Assembly: GCF_900086715.1 (NCBI RefSeq)
Contig: NZ_FLKH01000011.1
Span: 248,001 to 312,000 of the forward strand
DNA length: 64,000 nucleotides
Origin: Gracilibacillus timonensis
Lineage (GTDB): Bacteria; Bacillota; Bacilli; Bacillales; Amphibacillaceae
Reading direction: 5' to 3'
Shown: one piece after another, positions 53,571 through 63,407 of the stretch
Numbering within the stretch: the stretch's first letter is position 1
Layout of the letters: each line of letters opens with the position of its first letter
Translations under genes and position numbers: made by a program
The notes under the pieces: generated by a model
Databases searched by the model: none
Told to the model about the DNA's origin: nothing
The model's input: the letters and a program-made list of their open reading frames with translations, nothing else

Positions 53571-55715
53571 TCAAACGTATGGAACACCATTTTCTTCTTT
53601 TCTTTTTAATAATCGTAAGCTATTCAAGGTCACAAGTAATGTTGCTCCCATATCTGAAAAAATGGCGATCCATAATGTTAACCAACCAGGTGCGACTAAC
53701 AACAAAGCAAGTGCTTTAATTACCAGAGAGAAGGTAATATTTTGTTTGATAATGGACAATGCTTTTTGACTTAATTGAATGGTGTAAGGCAGTTTTGTTA
53801 AATCATCAGACATCAAAGCGATATTCGCTGTTTCTAATGCTGTATCTGTTCCTGCACCACCCATGGCAACTCCAACTGTAGAAGCTGCAAGTGCAGGAGC
53901 GTCATTTACGCCATCCCCAATCATGGCTACATTTTGACGTTTTTCCCGAAGCTCCCTAATGAAAGTTAACTTATCTTCTGGCAGTAAATTAGATTCAACA
54001 TCCGTAACCCCAATTTGTTTTCCAATGGCATTTGCCGTTCGCTGGTTGTCACCTGTCAGCATGACTGTTTCGATTCCTAGATGATTGAGTTTGTTGATGA
54101 CTGCTTTGGATGATGCTCTTAATTCATCTGCTACCGCAATGAAAGCAAGGATTTCGGTTTTTGTTCCTAAAACCATGACTGTTTTTCCTGTTGTTTGTAA
54201 ATGAGTGATGGTTTCTTTTTGCTCCCATGCTATTGAAATATACAATTCTTCAAAGAGACTTGGGCTGCCCACATAATATATTTCATTATTGATCCTTGCT
54301 GTAACGCCTTTTCCTGTAATAGATTGAAATTCTTCCATAGGTACATCATTAAAATGTAATCCTCTTGCTTCTGCCTTTTTTATAATGGCAGAAGCAAGAG
54401 GATGTTGCGATCCTTTCTCCATGGCAGCGGTAATTGTCAGTAGTTCATCTTCGTTACCATTAACAGTGATAATATCTGTAACGACAGGAATTCCTTTGGT
54501 TAGGGTTCCTGTCTTATCAAACGCAATGGTTTTTAGATTTCCGGTCTCTTCTAAATAAACGCCACCTTTAATTAACACGCCATTTTTTGCAGCATTCCCT
54601 ATAGCGGTTACGACAGCTACTGGTGTAGAAACAACAAGAGCACAAGGACAACCAACTACAAGAGCAGCTAATCCTTGATAAATCCATGTACTCCAATCGC
54701 CACCAATCAATAATGGCGGCATAACAGCTATCAAGATAGCTAAAATAACAATAGCTGGCGTATAATATTGGGCGAATTTATCCACGAATGCCTGAGAAGG
54801 TGCTCGTTCTGCTTGTGCTTCTTCGACAAGGTGAATGATTCTAGAAAGTGTGGTGTCTTCCACTCGTTTGGTTACTCTAACTTCAAGCGATCCTTCTTCA
54901 TTTAGTGTTCCAGCAAAAACTTCGTCATCTACGGTTTTGGCAACAGGAACGCTTTCACCTGTAATGGCAGCCTGATTCAAGGTAGAAGTACCTTTAACCA
55001 CCAAGCCATCCATTGCTAATTTTTGACCAGATTTTACAATCATCGTATCGCCCATTTGAATATCATCTACATGAACATGCATTTCTTTATTTCCTCGGCG
55101 AATGAGCGCTTCTTTTGGAGCAATGTCCATTAACGATTCAATCGACTGACGGGCTTTATCCATCGAGAAATGTTCTAACGCTTCACTAATAGCAAAAAGG
55201 ATAACAACCGTTGCTCCTTCCATCCATTCTCCGAGAATGGCAGCACCGATAATAGCAATCGTCATCAGTGTATTCATATCAAATTGTAATCTGCTGAGGT
55301 TTCTAAGCCCTTTTATAAATAAGGTATACCCCCCGATTAAAATGGATACTGCATATCCGATTGTCGGAAGGAGGTGTTCTTCTCCGAATTGTTTTCCTAA
55401 AAACCAACTAACTAAAAGTAATATAGCGGAAATATAAACTTTGATCGTTTCTTTTTGCCTCCAAAAAGGTTCATGATCTACTTTTTGTTCGTTTTCATCT
55501 CGAACTTTTAAATGTTCAAATGCCCCTGCTTTTTCTAATTCCTCAACAGTGGTTTGACCTTGAACATATACCTTTGATGCTCCAAAATTCACTTCGGCAT
55601 CCTCCACACCTTGTAATTTCTTGATGTTATTTTCAAATGTTTTCGCACAGCCTGCACAACTAAATCCTTGCACTCGATATGTTTTTGTTTCTTTTTTTGT
55701 GAGTGATTCAGACAT
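53571..55715 (-). CDS. cadA: cadmium/zinc/lead-transporting P1B-type ATPase
   Basis: A 714-aa heavy-metal efflux ATPase. N-terminal HMA metal-binding domain with Cys20 and Cys23 (GFSCAGC), two extra N-terminal helices, actuator TGES (252-255), ion-site CPC (356-358, GCPCALV), phosphorylation Asp400 (DKTGT), nucleotide domain with HPLASAI, and hinge [10 protein letters not shown]. This matches the CadA group that exports Cd, Zn and Pb. It overlaps cadC by 8 bp, so the two form the classical cadCA operon. Confidence 0.96.
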   Translation of the reverse strand: MSESLTKKETKTYRVQGFSCAGCAKTFENNIKKLQGVEDAEVNFGASKVYVQGQTTVEELEKAGAFEHLKVRDENEQKVDHEPFWRQKETIKVYISAILLLVSWFLGKQFGEEHLLPTIGYAVSILIGGYTLFIKGLRNLSRLQFDMNTLMTIAIIGAAILGEWMEGATVVILFAISEALEHFSMDKARQSIESLMDIAPKEALIRRGNKEMHVHVDDIQMGDTMIVKSGQKLAMDGLVVKGTSTLNQAAITGESVPVAKTVDDEVFAGTLNEEGSLEVRVTKRVEDTTLSRIIHLVEEAQAERAPSQAFVDKFAQYYTPAIVILAILIAVMPPLLIGGDWSTWIYQGLAALVVGCPCALVVSTPVAVVTAIGNAAKNGVLIKGGVYLEETGNLKTIAFDKTGTLTKGIPVVTDIITVNGNEDELLTITAAMEKGSQHPLASAIIKKAEARGLHFNDVPMEEFQSITGKGVTARINNEIYYVGSPSLFEELYISIAWEQKETITHLQTTGKTVMVLGTKTEILAFIAVADELRASSKAVINKLNHLGIETVMLTGDNQRTANAIGKQIGVTDVESNLLPEDKLTFIRELREKRQNVAMIGDGVNDAPALAASTVGVAMGGAGTDTALETANIALMSDDLTKLPYTIQLSQKALSIIKQNITFSLVIKALALLLVAPGWLTLWIAIFSDMGATLLVTLNSLRLLKRKEENGVPYV

Positions 55716-56076
55716 TTACTTTCGCCTCTTTTTGATGAGTTAACGTAATGAAAATTAACTGCTTAATGTGTTCATCATCCAATGAGTAAAAGGCAAGTTT
55801 ACCTTCCTTTCTATACTTCACAATTTTTTGTTTATGAAGTGTCCGTAAATGGTGGGAGGCAGTTGCTACGGTTGAACCAATGATATTTGCAATGTCGCAA
55901 ACACATAGCTCTTCATCAATGCATAACGCGTAAGATATTTTTGTTCTATTCTCATCTGCCAGTACTTTGAATAATTGAGAAACACGAGACAAATTTTCAT
56001 TTTGTAATTCTTCCTGTATACGGTGGACTTTTTCCTCGTCATAACAATAAACTTCACACATGTCTTTTTTAATCAA
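55708..56076 (-). CDS. cadC: cadmium-responsive ArsR/SmtB repressor
   Basis: A 122-aa metal-sensing repressor of the cad operon. With TTG at 56076 as start (GGAG 8 nt upstream) the protein is 122 aa and begins [17 protein letters not shown], closely matching the S. aureus CadC length and N-terminus known to me. Likely Cd/Pb ligands: Cys7 and Cys11 (N-terminal arm) and the Cys pair in EELCVCDIA; the winged HTH is [25 protein letters not shown]. The C-terminal DDEHIKQL His/Asp belongs to the alpha-5 zinc site. Binds the palindrome at 56097-56112. Confidence 0.95.
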   Translation of the reverse strand: MIKKDMCEVYCYDEEKVHRIQEELQNENLSRVSQLFKVLADENRTKISYALCIDEELCVCDIANIIGSTVATASHHLRTLHKQKIVKYRKEGKLAFYSLDDEHIKQLIFITLTHQKEAKVNV

Positions 56077-56096
56077 TAGGATCACTCCATCATCAT

Positions 56097-56117
56097 TCAA
56101 ATATATATTTGATTATA
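56097..56117 (-). promoter_or_regulatory. cadO-like operator and -10 box of cadCA
   Basis: Perfect 16-bp palindrome TCAAATATATATTTGA (56097-56112), followed by GAATG on the minus strand, nearly the CadC operator of staphylococcal cad operons. A TATAAT -10 box (plus-strand 56112-56117) abuts it, so bound CadC would cover the transcription start. Confidence 0.82.
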
Positions 56118-56137
56118 ATGTACAATGATATCATAAC

Positions 56138-56175
56138 GGGGTACCGCCAACATTTCGGAAATTTTGTACGCTAAG
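56138..56175 (+). repeat. 38-bp terminal inverted repeat of Tn3-family transposon
   Basis: It begins GGGGTACCGCCAACATTTCG and ends GTACGCTAAG, exactly 38 bp; GGGG at the outer end and ACGCTAAG at the inner end are typical of Tn3 family ends. It faces right, toward tnpA, placing cadCA outside the element and 26 bp from the end. The adjoining five outer bases are ATAAC. No matching opposite end was found up to base 64000. Confidence 0.85.
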
Positions 56176-56237
56176 CACATTTTGACATAAATATAGCCAA
56201 ATACCTGTACGTTAGGGAATTTGGCTTATACTTTAAT

Positions 56238-59186
56238 TTAACTTTTATTCAATGATCTTAGAGAATTCCCTGGCAAGCTATTCGAATCAAATTTATATTC
56301 CCCAAGAAAATTAATATGTCCCCATCCTAAAGGTGAAATGTGTGGAAGTAAATTTTCTTTTAGAACATCCTTTTTCTTAAACTCTTTTGTCACTTCACCC
56401 AAATATACAGTGTTCCATAAGCTTATTGCATTGATTAATATATTTAATGCACTAGCTCTTTGGAGTTGATCTTGTATGCCTCGCTCTCTGAATTCACCAC
56501 GTTTACCAAAGAATAAAGCCCTAGCCAATCCATTCATGGCTTCACCTTTATTTAGCCCACGATGTATCCTTCTTCTTAATGTTTCATTTGTAATATAATC
56601 AAGAATAAAAATTGTTTTTTCAATTCTCCCAATCTCTCGAAGGGCTGTGGCTACTTTGTTTTGCCTTGCATATGAACCTAACTTCCCCATGATTAATGAT
56701 CCAGAAACTCTTCCTTCCCGAATTGAATGCGCCAGCCTTAATACATCATCAAAATTTTCTTTAATAACGTTTGTGTTAATCTTACCCTGAAGTATGCCTT
56801 TTATGTTTGGAAAATCTTTGGGGGAAGAAATGGTATATAATTTTGTGTCACTTATATCTCTTAGCCTAGGTGCAAAACGAAATCCTAACAAATGACTTAA
56901 TCCGAAAACCTGATCCGTGTATCCGGCTGTATCAGTGTAATGCTCTTCTATTGTAAGGTCAGATTCATGATGTAATAATCCATCTATCACATGTACAGCA
57001 TCTCTGGCATTCGTATTAATAACTTTTGCATAAAATGAAGAAAATTGATCACTTGTAAAACGGTAAATTGTTGTCCCTTTCCCAGTTCCATAATGCGGGT
57101 TTGAATCTGCATGTAATGATGATACACCAACAGGTACACGCATACCATCCGAAGAGGATGTTGATCCATCTCCCCAATATGAAGCCAAGGATAGACGGTG
57201 TTGGTAGTTTACCAGTGTAGCTTGGGCCCGTGTCATTGCATCTTCATGTAATCTCCATTGCATAACATTAGCCATCTGGCGATATGAAATATCAGGCGTT
57301 GCTTCTGCCATTTTAGTTAGTCCAATATTCGTACCCATCGCCATCAAGGCAGCCATTACTATGGATTTTTCCTCCCCCTTAGGTGGGTGATTTGAAGAAG
57401 CGTGAACAAATGATTCTTCAAATCCAGTCCATTCAGCAACTTCCATTAATAAATCAGTGAGTTTAACCCTTGGAAGCATATTATAAAGAGATAAGCTAAA
57501 GTTTCTAGATTCTTCGGGAGTATCTGCTTGTAGTCTCTCAACATGTATTTTTTGTTTTTCAATGTTGATACTTTCGACCTTGTCAATGTTTTTTGAAATC
57601 CAATGTAGTTTAGTATTTAAAGTTTCCATTCTTTCCTGTATATACTGATCAAAACTTACTTTTACAGCTATCTTATTCCCTTTAACCTTTGCTTTTTCCC
57701 AATCGTCCTTTGACACTAAATATTCTTCAAAGTCCTTATGTAATCGACTGCCTTCAACCCAAACATCACCAGATCGGATATAGTTTTTGAGTTCTGTTAA
57801 AGCAGCCATTTCATAATATTGACGGTTAATGTTACCTTCATCATCAAAAACATGTTTTTGCCAACGTTTAGGAACAAAATCCAAAGGTGATCCATCAGGG
57901 ATTTTTCTTTTTCCGGAATCATTTAATTCACGTATCGTATCCATTGCTTTCAACAAAGGATCTGCTGATTTAGTAGATTGGAACATTAAAGAATTCAACA
58001 GGACTGGAGTATATTTTCTTAAATAGTTATATCGTGTTTTTATTAAATCGAGGTAATCATAATCCATTGGTCTTGATAATACTTTAGCTTCTTCAATAGA
58101 TTCTACAATTTTCTCCCAAGTCATTACCTGTTCAAGTGCCACGTAAGGATCGATTCCTTGTTCTTTAGCTTTGATTAAAGCCGTCCCTATATCTGCATAA
58201 TGCACTACTTTTTCATTGACCGATTTACCGTTTTGCTTTTGCATTTCTTCTTGAGTTTTTCTTCCTTTTGATTGTAACACCATCATTTGTCTATCATGAA
58301 TTTCAATGGCATGATCAGTTAAGTCTTGGGAAAGAGTTAATAAGTGAGCGATCAATAATGCATATCTTCTATCTTCTTTAAATCTTCTAAAGGAATGTGG
58401 TTCATACCTTGCCCCAGTTCGCGCTAATTGCAAAAGTCTATTGGGATGTATTAATGAGGTATCGGCAGTGATATTCATTTCTTTAATGTACTGTAATCTT
58501 TTTATGACCTTTAAAAAGGAATCTGGTGATGACTGACCAGGAATTTCTCGAAGCCAAGCTAATTGTGTTTTGTTATTACTTACAGTTAAATCAATCAACT
58601 TTTCTAGTCCGTGCTTATTTCTTTCAGAAAGATTACTGATTAGTATGGCATATATTTTTTTCTCTGCACGTGTTCTTGCTAACCAAACCATTCTCTCTAA
58701 TGTTGGTATTACAGGCAATATTATTTTTTCTTTTCGTAATAAATCAATTGCATTACGTACTAGATACATTGTATTTCCATTTTCTAATGCGGATTTTAAA
58801 AGAGCATTAGAAGACGTACGATAATTAGTATTATTAAAATTTCTATATCCATATACTTGACGTATTTCCTCTAAATGCTCACGTCTTGTTGTATCGCGTT
58901 GAGCATATGAAGAGAAAACGTCTGGGTCTACATCAATTTGTTTAGCCACATAGGTAATAAGGTTATCTGGTATCTCTAACATGTTATTTAAAGTACAACC
59001 AGGATTTCTTAGTATGCATAATTGGAGCGCAAATCCCAGTCGATTATGGTCTCTTCTGTGGCGATTTATAACTTCAATATCATAGTCAGATAGACTGTAA
59101 TATGAAGTGAATTCAAATTCCGATAAATTATTAAGGTTTAAGATATCCCTTCTTTGTTCTGGTGTCAGTAATTCTTTTACACTCAA
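56238..59186 (-). CDS. tnpA: Tn3 family transposase
   Basis: A 982-aa replicative transposase of normal family length. It begins with a DUF4158-type N-terminal domain (about 1-165) and ends in the DDE catalytic part: SSDGMRVPV (first Asp), YTDTAGYTDQVFGL (second Asp) and ERGIQDQLQRASALNILINAISLWNT containing the final Glu region. It seems intact. TTG start behind AAGGA. It lies 62 bp inside the terminal repeat and 36 bp after tnpR on the same strand. Confidence 0.95.
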   Translation of the reverse strand: MSVKELLTPEQRRDILNLNNLSEFEFTSYYSLSDYDIEVINRHRRDHNRLGFALQLCILRNPGCTLNNMLEIPDNLITYVAKQIDVDPDVFSSYAQRDTTRREHLEEIRQVYGYRNFNNTNYRTSSNALLKSALENGNTMYLVRNAIDLLRKEKIILPVIPTLERMVWLARTRAEKKIYAILISNLSERNKHGLEKLIDLTVSNNKTQLAWLREIPGQSSPDSFLKVIKRLQYIKEMNITADTSLIHPNRLLQLARTGARYEPHSFRRFKEDRRYALLIAHLLTLSQDLTDHAIEIHDRQMMVLQSKGRKTQEEMQKQNGKSVNEKVVHYADIGTALIKAKEQGIDPYVALEQVMTWEKIVESIEEAKVLSRPMDYDYLDLIKTRYNYLRKYTPVLLNSLMFQSTKSADPLLKAMDTIRELNDSGKRKIPDGSPLDFVPKRWQKHVFDDEGNINRQYYEMAALTELKNYIRSGDVWVEGSRLHKDFEEYLVSKDDWEKAKVKGNKIAVKVSFDQYIQERMETLNTKLHWISKNIDKVESINIEKQKIHVERLQADTPEESRNFSLSLYNMLPRVKLTDLLMEVAEWTGFEESFVHASSNHPPKGEEKSIVMAALMAMGTNIGLTKMAEATPDISYRQMANVMQWRLHEDAMTRAQATLVNYQHRLSLASYWGDGSTSSSDGMRVPVGVSSLHADSNPHYGTGKGTTIYRFTSDQFSSFYAKVINTNARDAVHVIDGLLHHESDLTIEEHYTDTAGYTDQVFGLSHLLGFRFAPRLRDISDTKLYTISSPKDFPNIKGILQGKINTNVIKENFDDVLRLAHSIREGRVSGSLIMGKLGSYARQNKVATALREIGRIEKTIFILDYITNETLRRRIHRGLNKGEAMNGLARALFFGKRGEFRERGIQDQLQRASALNILINAISLWNTVYLGEVTKEFKKKDVLKENLLPHISPLGWGHINFLGEYKFDSNSLPGNSLRSLNKS

Positions 59187-59222
59187 GTTAAATCAATCCT
59201 TATAAGTAATTTTGGTATGTTC

Positions 59223-59777
59223 CTAATTTACTTTTTCTAAGTATCTATACAGTGAGGTTTTACTGATTCCTGTTGCTTCTGTGATTTGGTTAATTGTGTA
59301 ATCCTTGCTCGTATACATTTTTATCGCCATTTCTACTTTGTCGCTATTTTTATTTGGTCTACCACCTTTCCTCCCTCTGGCACGTGCTGCTTGAAGACCA
59401 GACTTTGTTCTTTCACTTATAATATCTCGTTCTAATTCTGCAATGCTTGCCATTGTACGAAAGAAAAATTTACCCATTGCAGTTGAAGTATCAATACTGT
59501 CAGTAATAGATACAAAACCGACTCCCAAATCGTTGAATAATTCACTAAGTTCAATAAGGTGTTTTGTAGAACGTGAAATACGATCAAGTTTATATACAAC
59601 AATTTTGTCGCCAGTACGTAAGACTTTAAGAAGCTCTTCTAATTGAGGTCTGTCTTTTCTTGTACCGGTTAACTTTTCTTTATAAATCTTTTCCACTCCA
59701 AATTTGGTTAAAGCATCAACTTGCATATCCAAGTTTTGTTCCACCGTACTCACTCGTGCGTAACCAAAAATCAACAT
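59223..59777 (-). CDS. tnpR: serine resolvase of Tn3-family transposon
   Basis: A 184-aa site-specific recombinase that resolves transposition cointegrates. Catalytic Ser10 in YARVSTVEQN, Arg in LDRISRS and ERTKSGL, and a C-terminal HTH (YTINQITEATGISKTSLYRYLE). The expected res site should lie just upstream (59778-60090), but I could not delimit its subsites. Co-oriented with tnpA. Confidence 0.95.
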   Translation of the reverse strand: MLIFGYARVSTVEQNLDMQVDALTKFGVEKIYKEKLTGTRKDRPQLEELLKVLRTGDKIVVYKLDRISRSTKHLIELSELFNDLGVGFVSITDSIDTSTAMGKFFFRTMASIAELERDIISERTKSGLQAARARGRKGGRPNKNSDKVEMAIKMYTSKDYTINQITEATGISKTSLYRYLEKVN

Positions 59778-60157
59778 TCATCACCTACTTCAAGTTGTTT
59801 ATAAACTTATTGTAGCACCAAAAAGGGACTTAGTAATTAAAAATGTGACTTTGTTTTTGGGAATGAGTTTTGGTTCTGTGAATTAATAGAGAAAGGTTGT
59901 TTTCTGATAAAATTATTTTTAGTTCCATAAACGTCCGTTTAGGGGTCTTGTCTTCACCAATTTACAATAGGTTCTATTATTGAATAGAAGATTGTTGATT
60001 GAGTCCTGACTAAGAGCAATTTGCAATTCTTCTCGTTAAGAAGTTTATAAAATGTCAAGTTGAACACGGATGGGACAAATCAAAGTTTCTTTTGAGAGTA
60101 AATAGGAAAAAGTTACAAATAATAAAATCATCATTAATTAAAATGGAGATGAATGCT
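59778..60157. other. 380-bp region between tnpR and the P450 gene
   Basis: No gene. Probably contains res and the divergent promoters. Candidate P450 promoter: TTGCAA (60021-60026) and TATAAA (60046-60051), with an inverted repeat CTTCT-N5-AGAAG (60029-60043) in between, which could be an operator. Confidence 0.45.
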
Positions 60158-61417
60158 ATGTCAGATAAAAATCAAATGCCTCGGGAAGAAGGAATAGTTC
60201 ATAGCTTGAGCCTTATGAGAGAAGGATATATGTACATTTTGAACAGACGCCAAAGTTTTAATTCTAATGTTTTTGAGACCCGATTACTTGGCAAGAAAGC
60301 GATCTGCATGGTAGGAAAGGAAGCTGCAGAAGTTTTTTATGACACTGAGAAATTCAAAAGGAAAGATGCAGCACCGAACCGGGCGGTTCAAACATTGTTC
60401 GGGAAGAATGGTGTTCAGGCGTTAGATGGACAAGATCACAAACATCGGAAGGAAATGTTTATGTCTATCATGTCTCCTGAGGGACTTCAAAGCCTAACAG
60501 ACATTACAAAAAAACAGTGGGAGATAGCACTAAATAAATGGAAACAGGTGGATCAAGTTATTCTTTACGAAGAAGTTAAAGAAGTCCTGTGCAGAACAGC
60601 CTGCCAGTGGGCAGGCGTCCCGTTGGAAGAAAACGATGTTAAAGAAATGACAAAACACTTGGCCGCGATGTTCGAGTCTCCGGCTGCAGTTGGTCCAAAC
60701 CATTGGCTTGGGAGAAATGCACGGAATAAAGCAGAAAATAGGATTGGTGATCTGGTCGATAAGGTGCGTAACGGGGAAATAAATCCTCCAGAAGATACAG
60801 CTCTCCATAGATTCTCCTGGCATCGCGATTTAGAAGGGAATCTTTTGGATATCGAGACTGCTGTTGTGGAAGTGATCAATATCTTGAGACCTATTGTGGC
60901 AATCGCTATATTCATCAATTTCACTGCGCTGGCATTGCATCATTTTCCAGAAGAAAGGGAGAAGCTTGAATCCCATGACGAAAAGTATTCTCAGATGTTT
61001 GTACAGGAAGTTCGCCGTTTTTATCCGTTTTTTCCTTTTGTCGTAGCATTAGTAAAAAAAGATTTCACCTGGAAAGGCTATAAATTTGAAGAAGGCACAT
61101 TAACTTTACTGGATATATATGGAACAAATCATGACCCTGAAATTTGGGTAAATCCTGACGTTTTCAGACCTGATAGGTTTCACAAATGGGAAGGCAGTCC
61201 TTTTAGCTTTATTCCGCAGGGTGGTGGTGATTACTTTATGGGGCATCGCTGTGCCGGAGAGTGGGCCACCATTGAAGTCATGAAAGTAAGTCTTGATTAT
61301 TTGGCTAACCGAATGGAATATGAAGTTCCTAACCAGGATTTAAGTTACAGCATGGTGAGAGTTCCAAGTATTCCTCATAGTAAAGTAGTGATTAAAGATG
61401 TTAAGAGAAGGATATGA
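60158..61417 (+). CDS. cypC: fatty-acid peroxygenase cytochrome P450 (CYP152, CypC type)
   Basis: A 419-aa haem enzyme that uses hydrogen peroxide to alpha- or beta-hydroxylate or decarboxylate long-chain fatty acids. Diagnostic: Arg244-Pro245 in NILRPIVAI, equal to the substrate-carboxylate Arg of B. subtilis CypC; haem-ligand Cys365 in GHRCAGE; EVRR and QGGG segments. The start at 60158 fits GGAG 9 nt upstream and gives the expected length; 22 more in-frame codons precede it. It is divergent from the transposon resolvase, so probably transposon-carried. Confidence 0.93.
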   Translation: MSDKNQMPREEGIVHSLSLMREGYMYILNRRQSFNSNVFETRLLGKKAICMVGKEAAEVFYDTEKFKRKDAAPNRAVQTLFGKNGVQALDGQDHKHRKEMFMSIMSPEGLQSLTDITKKQWEIALNKWKQVDQVILYEEVKEVLCRTACQWAGVPLEENDVKEMTKHLAAMFESPAAVGPNHWLGRNARNKAENRIGDLVDKVRNGEINPPEDTALHRFSWHRDLEGNLLDIETAVVEVINILRPIVAIAIFINFTALALHHFPEEREKLESHDEKYSQMFVQEVRRFYPFFPFVVALVKKDFTWKGYKFEEGTLTLLDIYGTNHDPEIWVNPDVFRPDRFHKWEGSPFSFIPQGGGDYFMGHRCAGEWATIEVMKVSLDYLANRMEYEVPNQDLSYSMVRVPSIPHSKVVIKDVKRRI

Positions 61418-61540
61418 TTAATTCCTACTAGGATTACTAAGAGTTCAACCTATGAAATTCTATGAAAAACCAGCCTAACTAGACTGACATAGTAAAATGA
61501 GACAGAGATAAAACACCCTCTTAGGCTGCTTTTTCAATTC

Positions 61541-61580
61541 ATGCAGCAAATCAAACCAAATAAATTATGCTGCATTTTTA
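61541..61580 (+). terminator. first terminator after cypC
   Basis: ATGCAGCA with TGCTGCAT, 8-bp stem, 19-nt loop, TTTTTA tail. Confidence 0.65.
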
Positions 61581-61630
61581 ATCCGGCTGCCTTGATGATG
61601 AAGAGATACGTAACTGGTAAGTCTCCCCTC

Positions 61631-61663
61631 CCTCCGTATGCCAAATTGTACGGAGGTTTTTTT
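61631..61663 (+). terminator. second, stronger terminator
   Basis: CCTCCGTA with TACGGAGG, 8-bp GC-rich stem, 10-nt loop, seven T. Confidence 0.85.
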
Positions 61664-61953
61664 GGAATTGACTGTCACTCGAATCCAAGACTTTACCTGA
61701 ATGTTCAATTCCTTTATGGAAACAATTTAAAAGAGATTTTCCAGATATTTAATCACAATCGATTCTCAACTTTTTGAAAATCGGTTTTTTATTTAAATGC
61801 TGCTGGAACCTCTGTTGTTTTACGTTGTGACGTTTATTGTTTGATATTGATAAAAGGGAATTTTAAGTTTTATTTAGTGTTAACACAAATTCTATTAAAA
61901 AATATGACTAATATTTATCATCCTTAAATAGACTTGTACAAGGAGTGATAAAA

Positions 61954-62670
61954 ATGGAGTGGGCGACACATATTATAGACCAATTGGCAAATATACATTT
62001 CTCTATTGCATTAATAGTTAGTTTTTCGGTCGGATTATTGACAAGCTTTAATCCCTGTATGCTAGGGATGGCTTCCAGTATCTTTGCTTTTAAAGGAGAA
62101 TCTAAAAACAAAAGCATTTTACCCATCACTTTGACTTTTATGATTTCTTTTACACTTACGTTCACGATTCTTGGTGTGGTTAGTATTTTTTTTGGTGAGC
62201 AAGTATTAGAATGGACGGAACAATATGAAGATTTATTTCATAATTTTCTAGGTTTCTTATTTTTATTAATTGGATTTTATGTTCTCGGTTTAAGGCTTCA
62301 TCACTTTCTAGGGTTACTTCCTTTTAGAGTTGTTACCTTTTATTCCAAACCTGAAAAAAAACAACAAAAACCTCGTAATCCTATAATGAAGGCTTACTCG
62401 TTAGGTACCTTGTTTGGCCTTACACCATCACCATGTACAACACCTATGATTATTGCTATGATCGCCTTCGCATCAATTACTGGGTCATTAGTTAAAAGTA
62501 CCCTTTTGTTACTAGTATATGGGATCGGACATGGCACGCCCTTTTTGATCATTGGATGGTTGGCTAGGGTATTGAAGAATACCAGATGGATGGTAAGGTG
62601 GCAGAAACTCTTGAGTAAAGCAATTGGCGTTGGATTATTTCTTGTCGGTTTGTATTTCTTTTTTGAATAG
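61954..62670 (+). CDS. CcdA/DsbD-type thiol-disulfide membrane transporter
   Basis: A 238-aa membrane protein with six helices. The two conserved Cys that carry electrons across the membrane are in FNPCMLGMAS (helix 1) and PSPCTTPMII (helix 4), in the usual P-C-x-x-P/G setting. CcdA proteins pass reductant from cytoplasmic thioredoxin to extracytoplasmic thiols for cytochrome c or metal-resistance proteins. The start at 61954 is set by AAGGAGTG. It stands in the metal-resistance/transposon region with its own terminator; the partner thioredoxin is not seen. Confidence 0.88.
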   Translation: MEWATHIIDQLANIHFSIALIVSFSVGLLTSFNPCMLGMASSIFAFKGESKNKSILPITLTFMISFTLTFTILGVVSIFFGEQVLEWTEQYEDLFHNFLGFLFLLIGFYVLGLRLHHFLGLLPFRVVTFYSKPEKKQQKPRNPIMKAYSLGTLFGLTPSPCTTPMIIAMIAFASITGSLVKSTLLLLVYGIGHGTPFLIIGWLARVLKNTRWMVRWQKLLSKAIGVGLFLVGLYFFFE

Positions 62671-62679
62671 CTATTAAAG

Positions 62680-62715
62680 AATCGGTTCTCTATATTACGA
62701 ATGAACCGATTTTTT
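62680..62715 (+). terminator. intrinsic terminator after CcdA-like gene
   Basis: AATCGGTTC with GAACCGATT, 9-bp stem, 14-nt loop, TTTTT tail. Confidence 0.85.
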
Positions 62716-62771
62716 GTACATTTATATTTGGTTTTTGTGTTCCTAATTCCACTAAAAATCCTCGTTTTAAA

Positions 62772-63248
62772 CTATACTTTTTCATTTTCCTGTTTTTGTT
62801 GCCCCGTACGAGTTTCCAACCACATATCCAATATCATTAAAGCAACACCAGAAACTATGAAAACATCAGCGAGATTAAAGATAGGATAATCAATGAGCCG
62901 AAAATCAAGGCTATCTACTACTTCTCCTCTAATCAAGCGGTCAAAAAAGTTCCCTAATGCTCCACCTAGCAACAGTGATAAGGCAAAAGAGATTCGTCGG
63001 TTATTCCTTCCTTCTGTTTGTAAATAATAAATGATACCCAGTACAACAATTAACGTTACAATAATAAAAAACCAGCGTTGACCTTGCAAAATTCCAAATG
63101 CTGCTCCTTTATTTCGAAGAGAAGTAATATGGAATACTCCTTCCCATAAAGGAATGGTTTGACCTATTTCCATCCATTTGACAATCGCAGATTTCCATAG
63201 TTGATCAATGATTAAAACGATGACTGCAATGATATAGTAGATCCTGAT
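62772..63248 (-). CDS. lspA: signal peptidase II with non-ATG (ATC) start
   Basis: Lipoprotein signal peptidase, 158 aa if begun at ATC 63248. Four helices; catalytic Asp pair in NFFDRLIRG and NLADVFIVSG; N-terminal helix IYYIIAVIVLIIDQLWK with the family D-Q. The expected start codon position, 6 nt after GGAGG, is ATC, not ATG. No in-frame ATG, GTG or TTG exists upstream; the first ATG (63173) would remove the first helix. Either AUC is used as a rare start or the gene has lost its start. Co-located with metal-resistance genes, where extra lspA copies are common. Confidence 0.8.
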   Translation of the reverse strand: MRIYYIIAVIVLIIDQLWKSAIVKWMEIGQTIPLWEGVFHITSLRNKGAAFGILQGQRWFFIIVTLIVVLGIIYYLQTEGRNNRRISFALSLLLGGALGNFFDRLIRGEVVDSLDFRLIDYPIFNLADVFIVSGVALMILDMWLETRTGQQKQENEKV

Positions 63249-63315
63249 TCTCCTCCTCCAATATTCATTATTTTAAAGTATACCATGATATAACGAACAA
63301 ATGTATATTTTATTG

Positions 63316-63344
63316 TTGCAATAAAACGTTATATTATTTATACT
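63316..63344 (+). promoter_or_regulatory. sigma-A promoter of second CadC-like gene
   Basis: TTGCAA (63316-63321), 17-bp spacer, TATACT (63339-63344). Confidence 0.75.
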
Positions 63345-63354
63345 AATATATATA

Positions 63355-63372
63355 CAAATAATAATTTGAATG
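63355..63372 (+). promoter_or_regulatory. second cadO-like operator
   Basis: CAAATAATAATTTGAATG: inverted repeat CAAAT-N4-ATTTG followed by GAATG, as in the cadCA operator at 56097-56112. It starts about 11 bp after the -10 box, so a bound repressor would block transcription. Confidence 0.7.
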
Positions 63373-63407
63373 TTATTGTATACACTAATTACAGAGGAGG
63401 GGTTGTT

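Larger units (their letters stand above)
56138..60090. mobile_element. Tn3-family transposon, one end and core genes
   Basis: Terminal repeat at 56138, tnpA and tnpR on the minus strand, then a 314-bp region that should contain the resolution site. The right limit is unknown, because the second 38-bp repeat is not visible; genes to the right (P450, CcdA-like, lspA, ArsR) may be cargo. The right coordinate here is only the end of the core. Confidence 0.7.
61418..61953. other. 536-bp intergenic region with two terminators
   Basis: No gene supported. Two intrinsic terminators follow the P450 gene (61541-61580 and 61631-61663). The rest is AT-rich; the ribosome binding site AAGGAGTG of the CcdA-like gene lies at the right end. 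Confidence 0.45.

Noticed and set aside
59778-60090. res site of the transposon
   Set aside because: Expected here, but I could not identify three subsites with confidence, so it is not called separately.
62701-62889. 62-codon plus-strand open frame after the CcdA-like gene
   Set aside because: Starts inside a terminator hairpin and is antisense to lspA.
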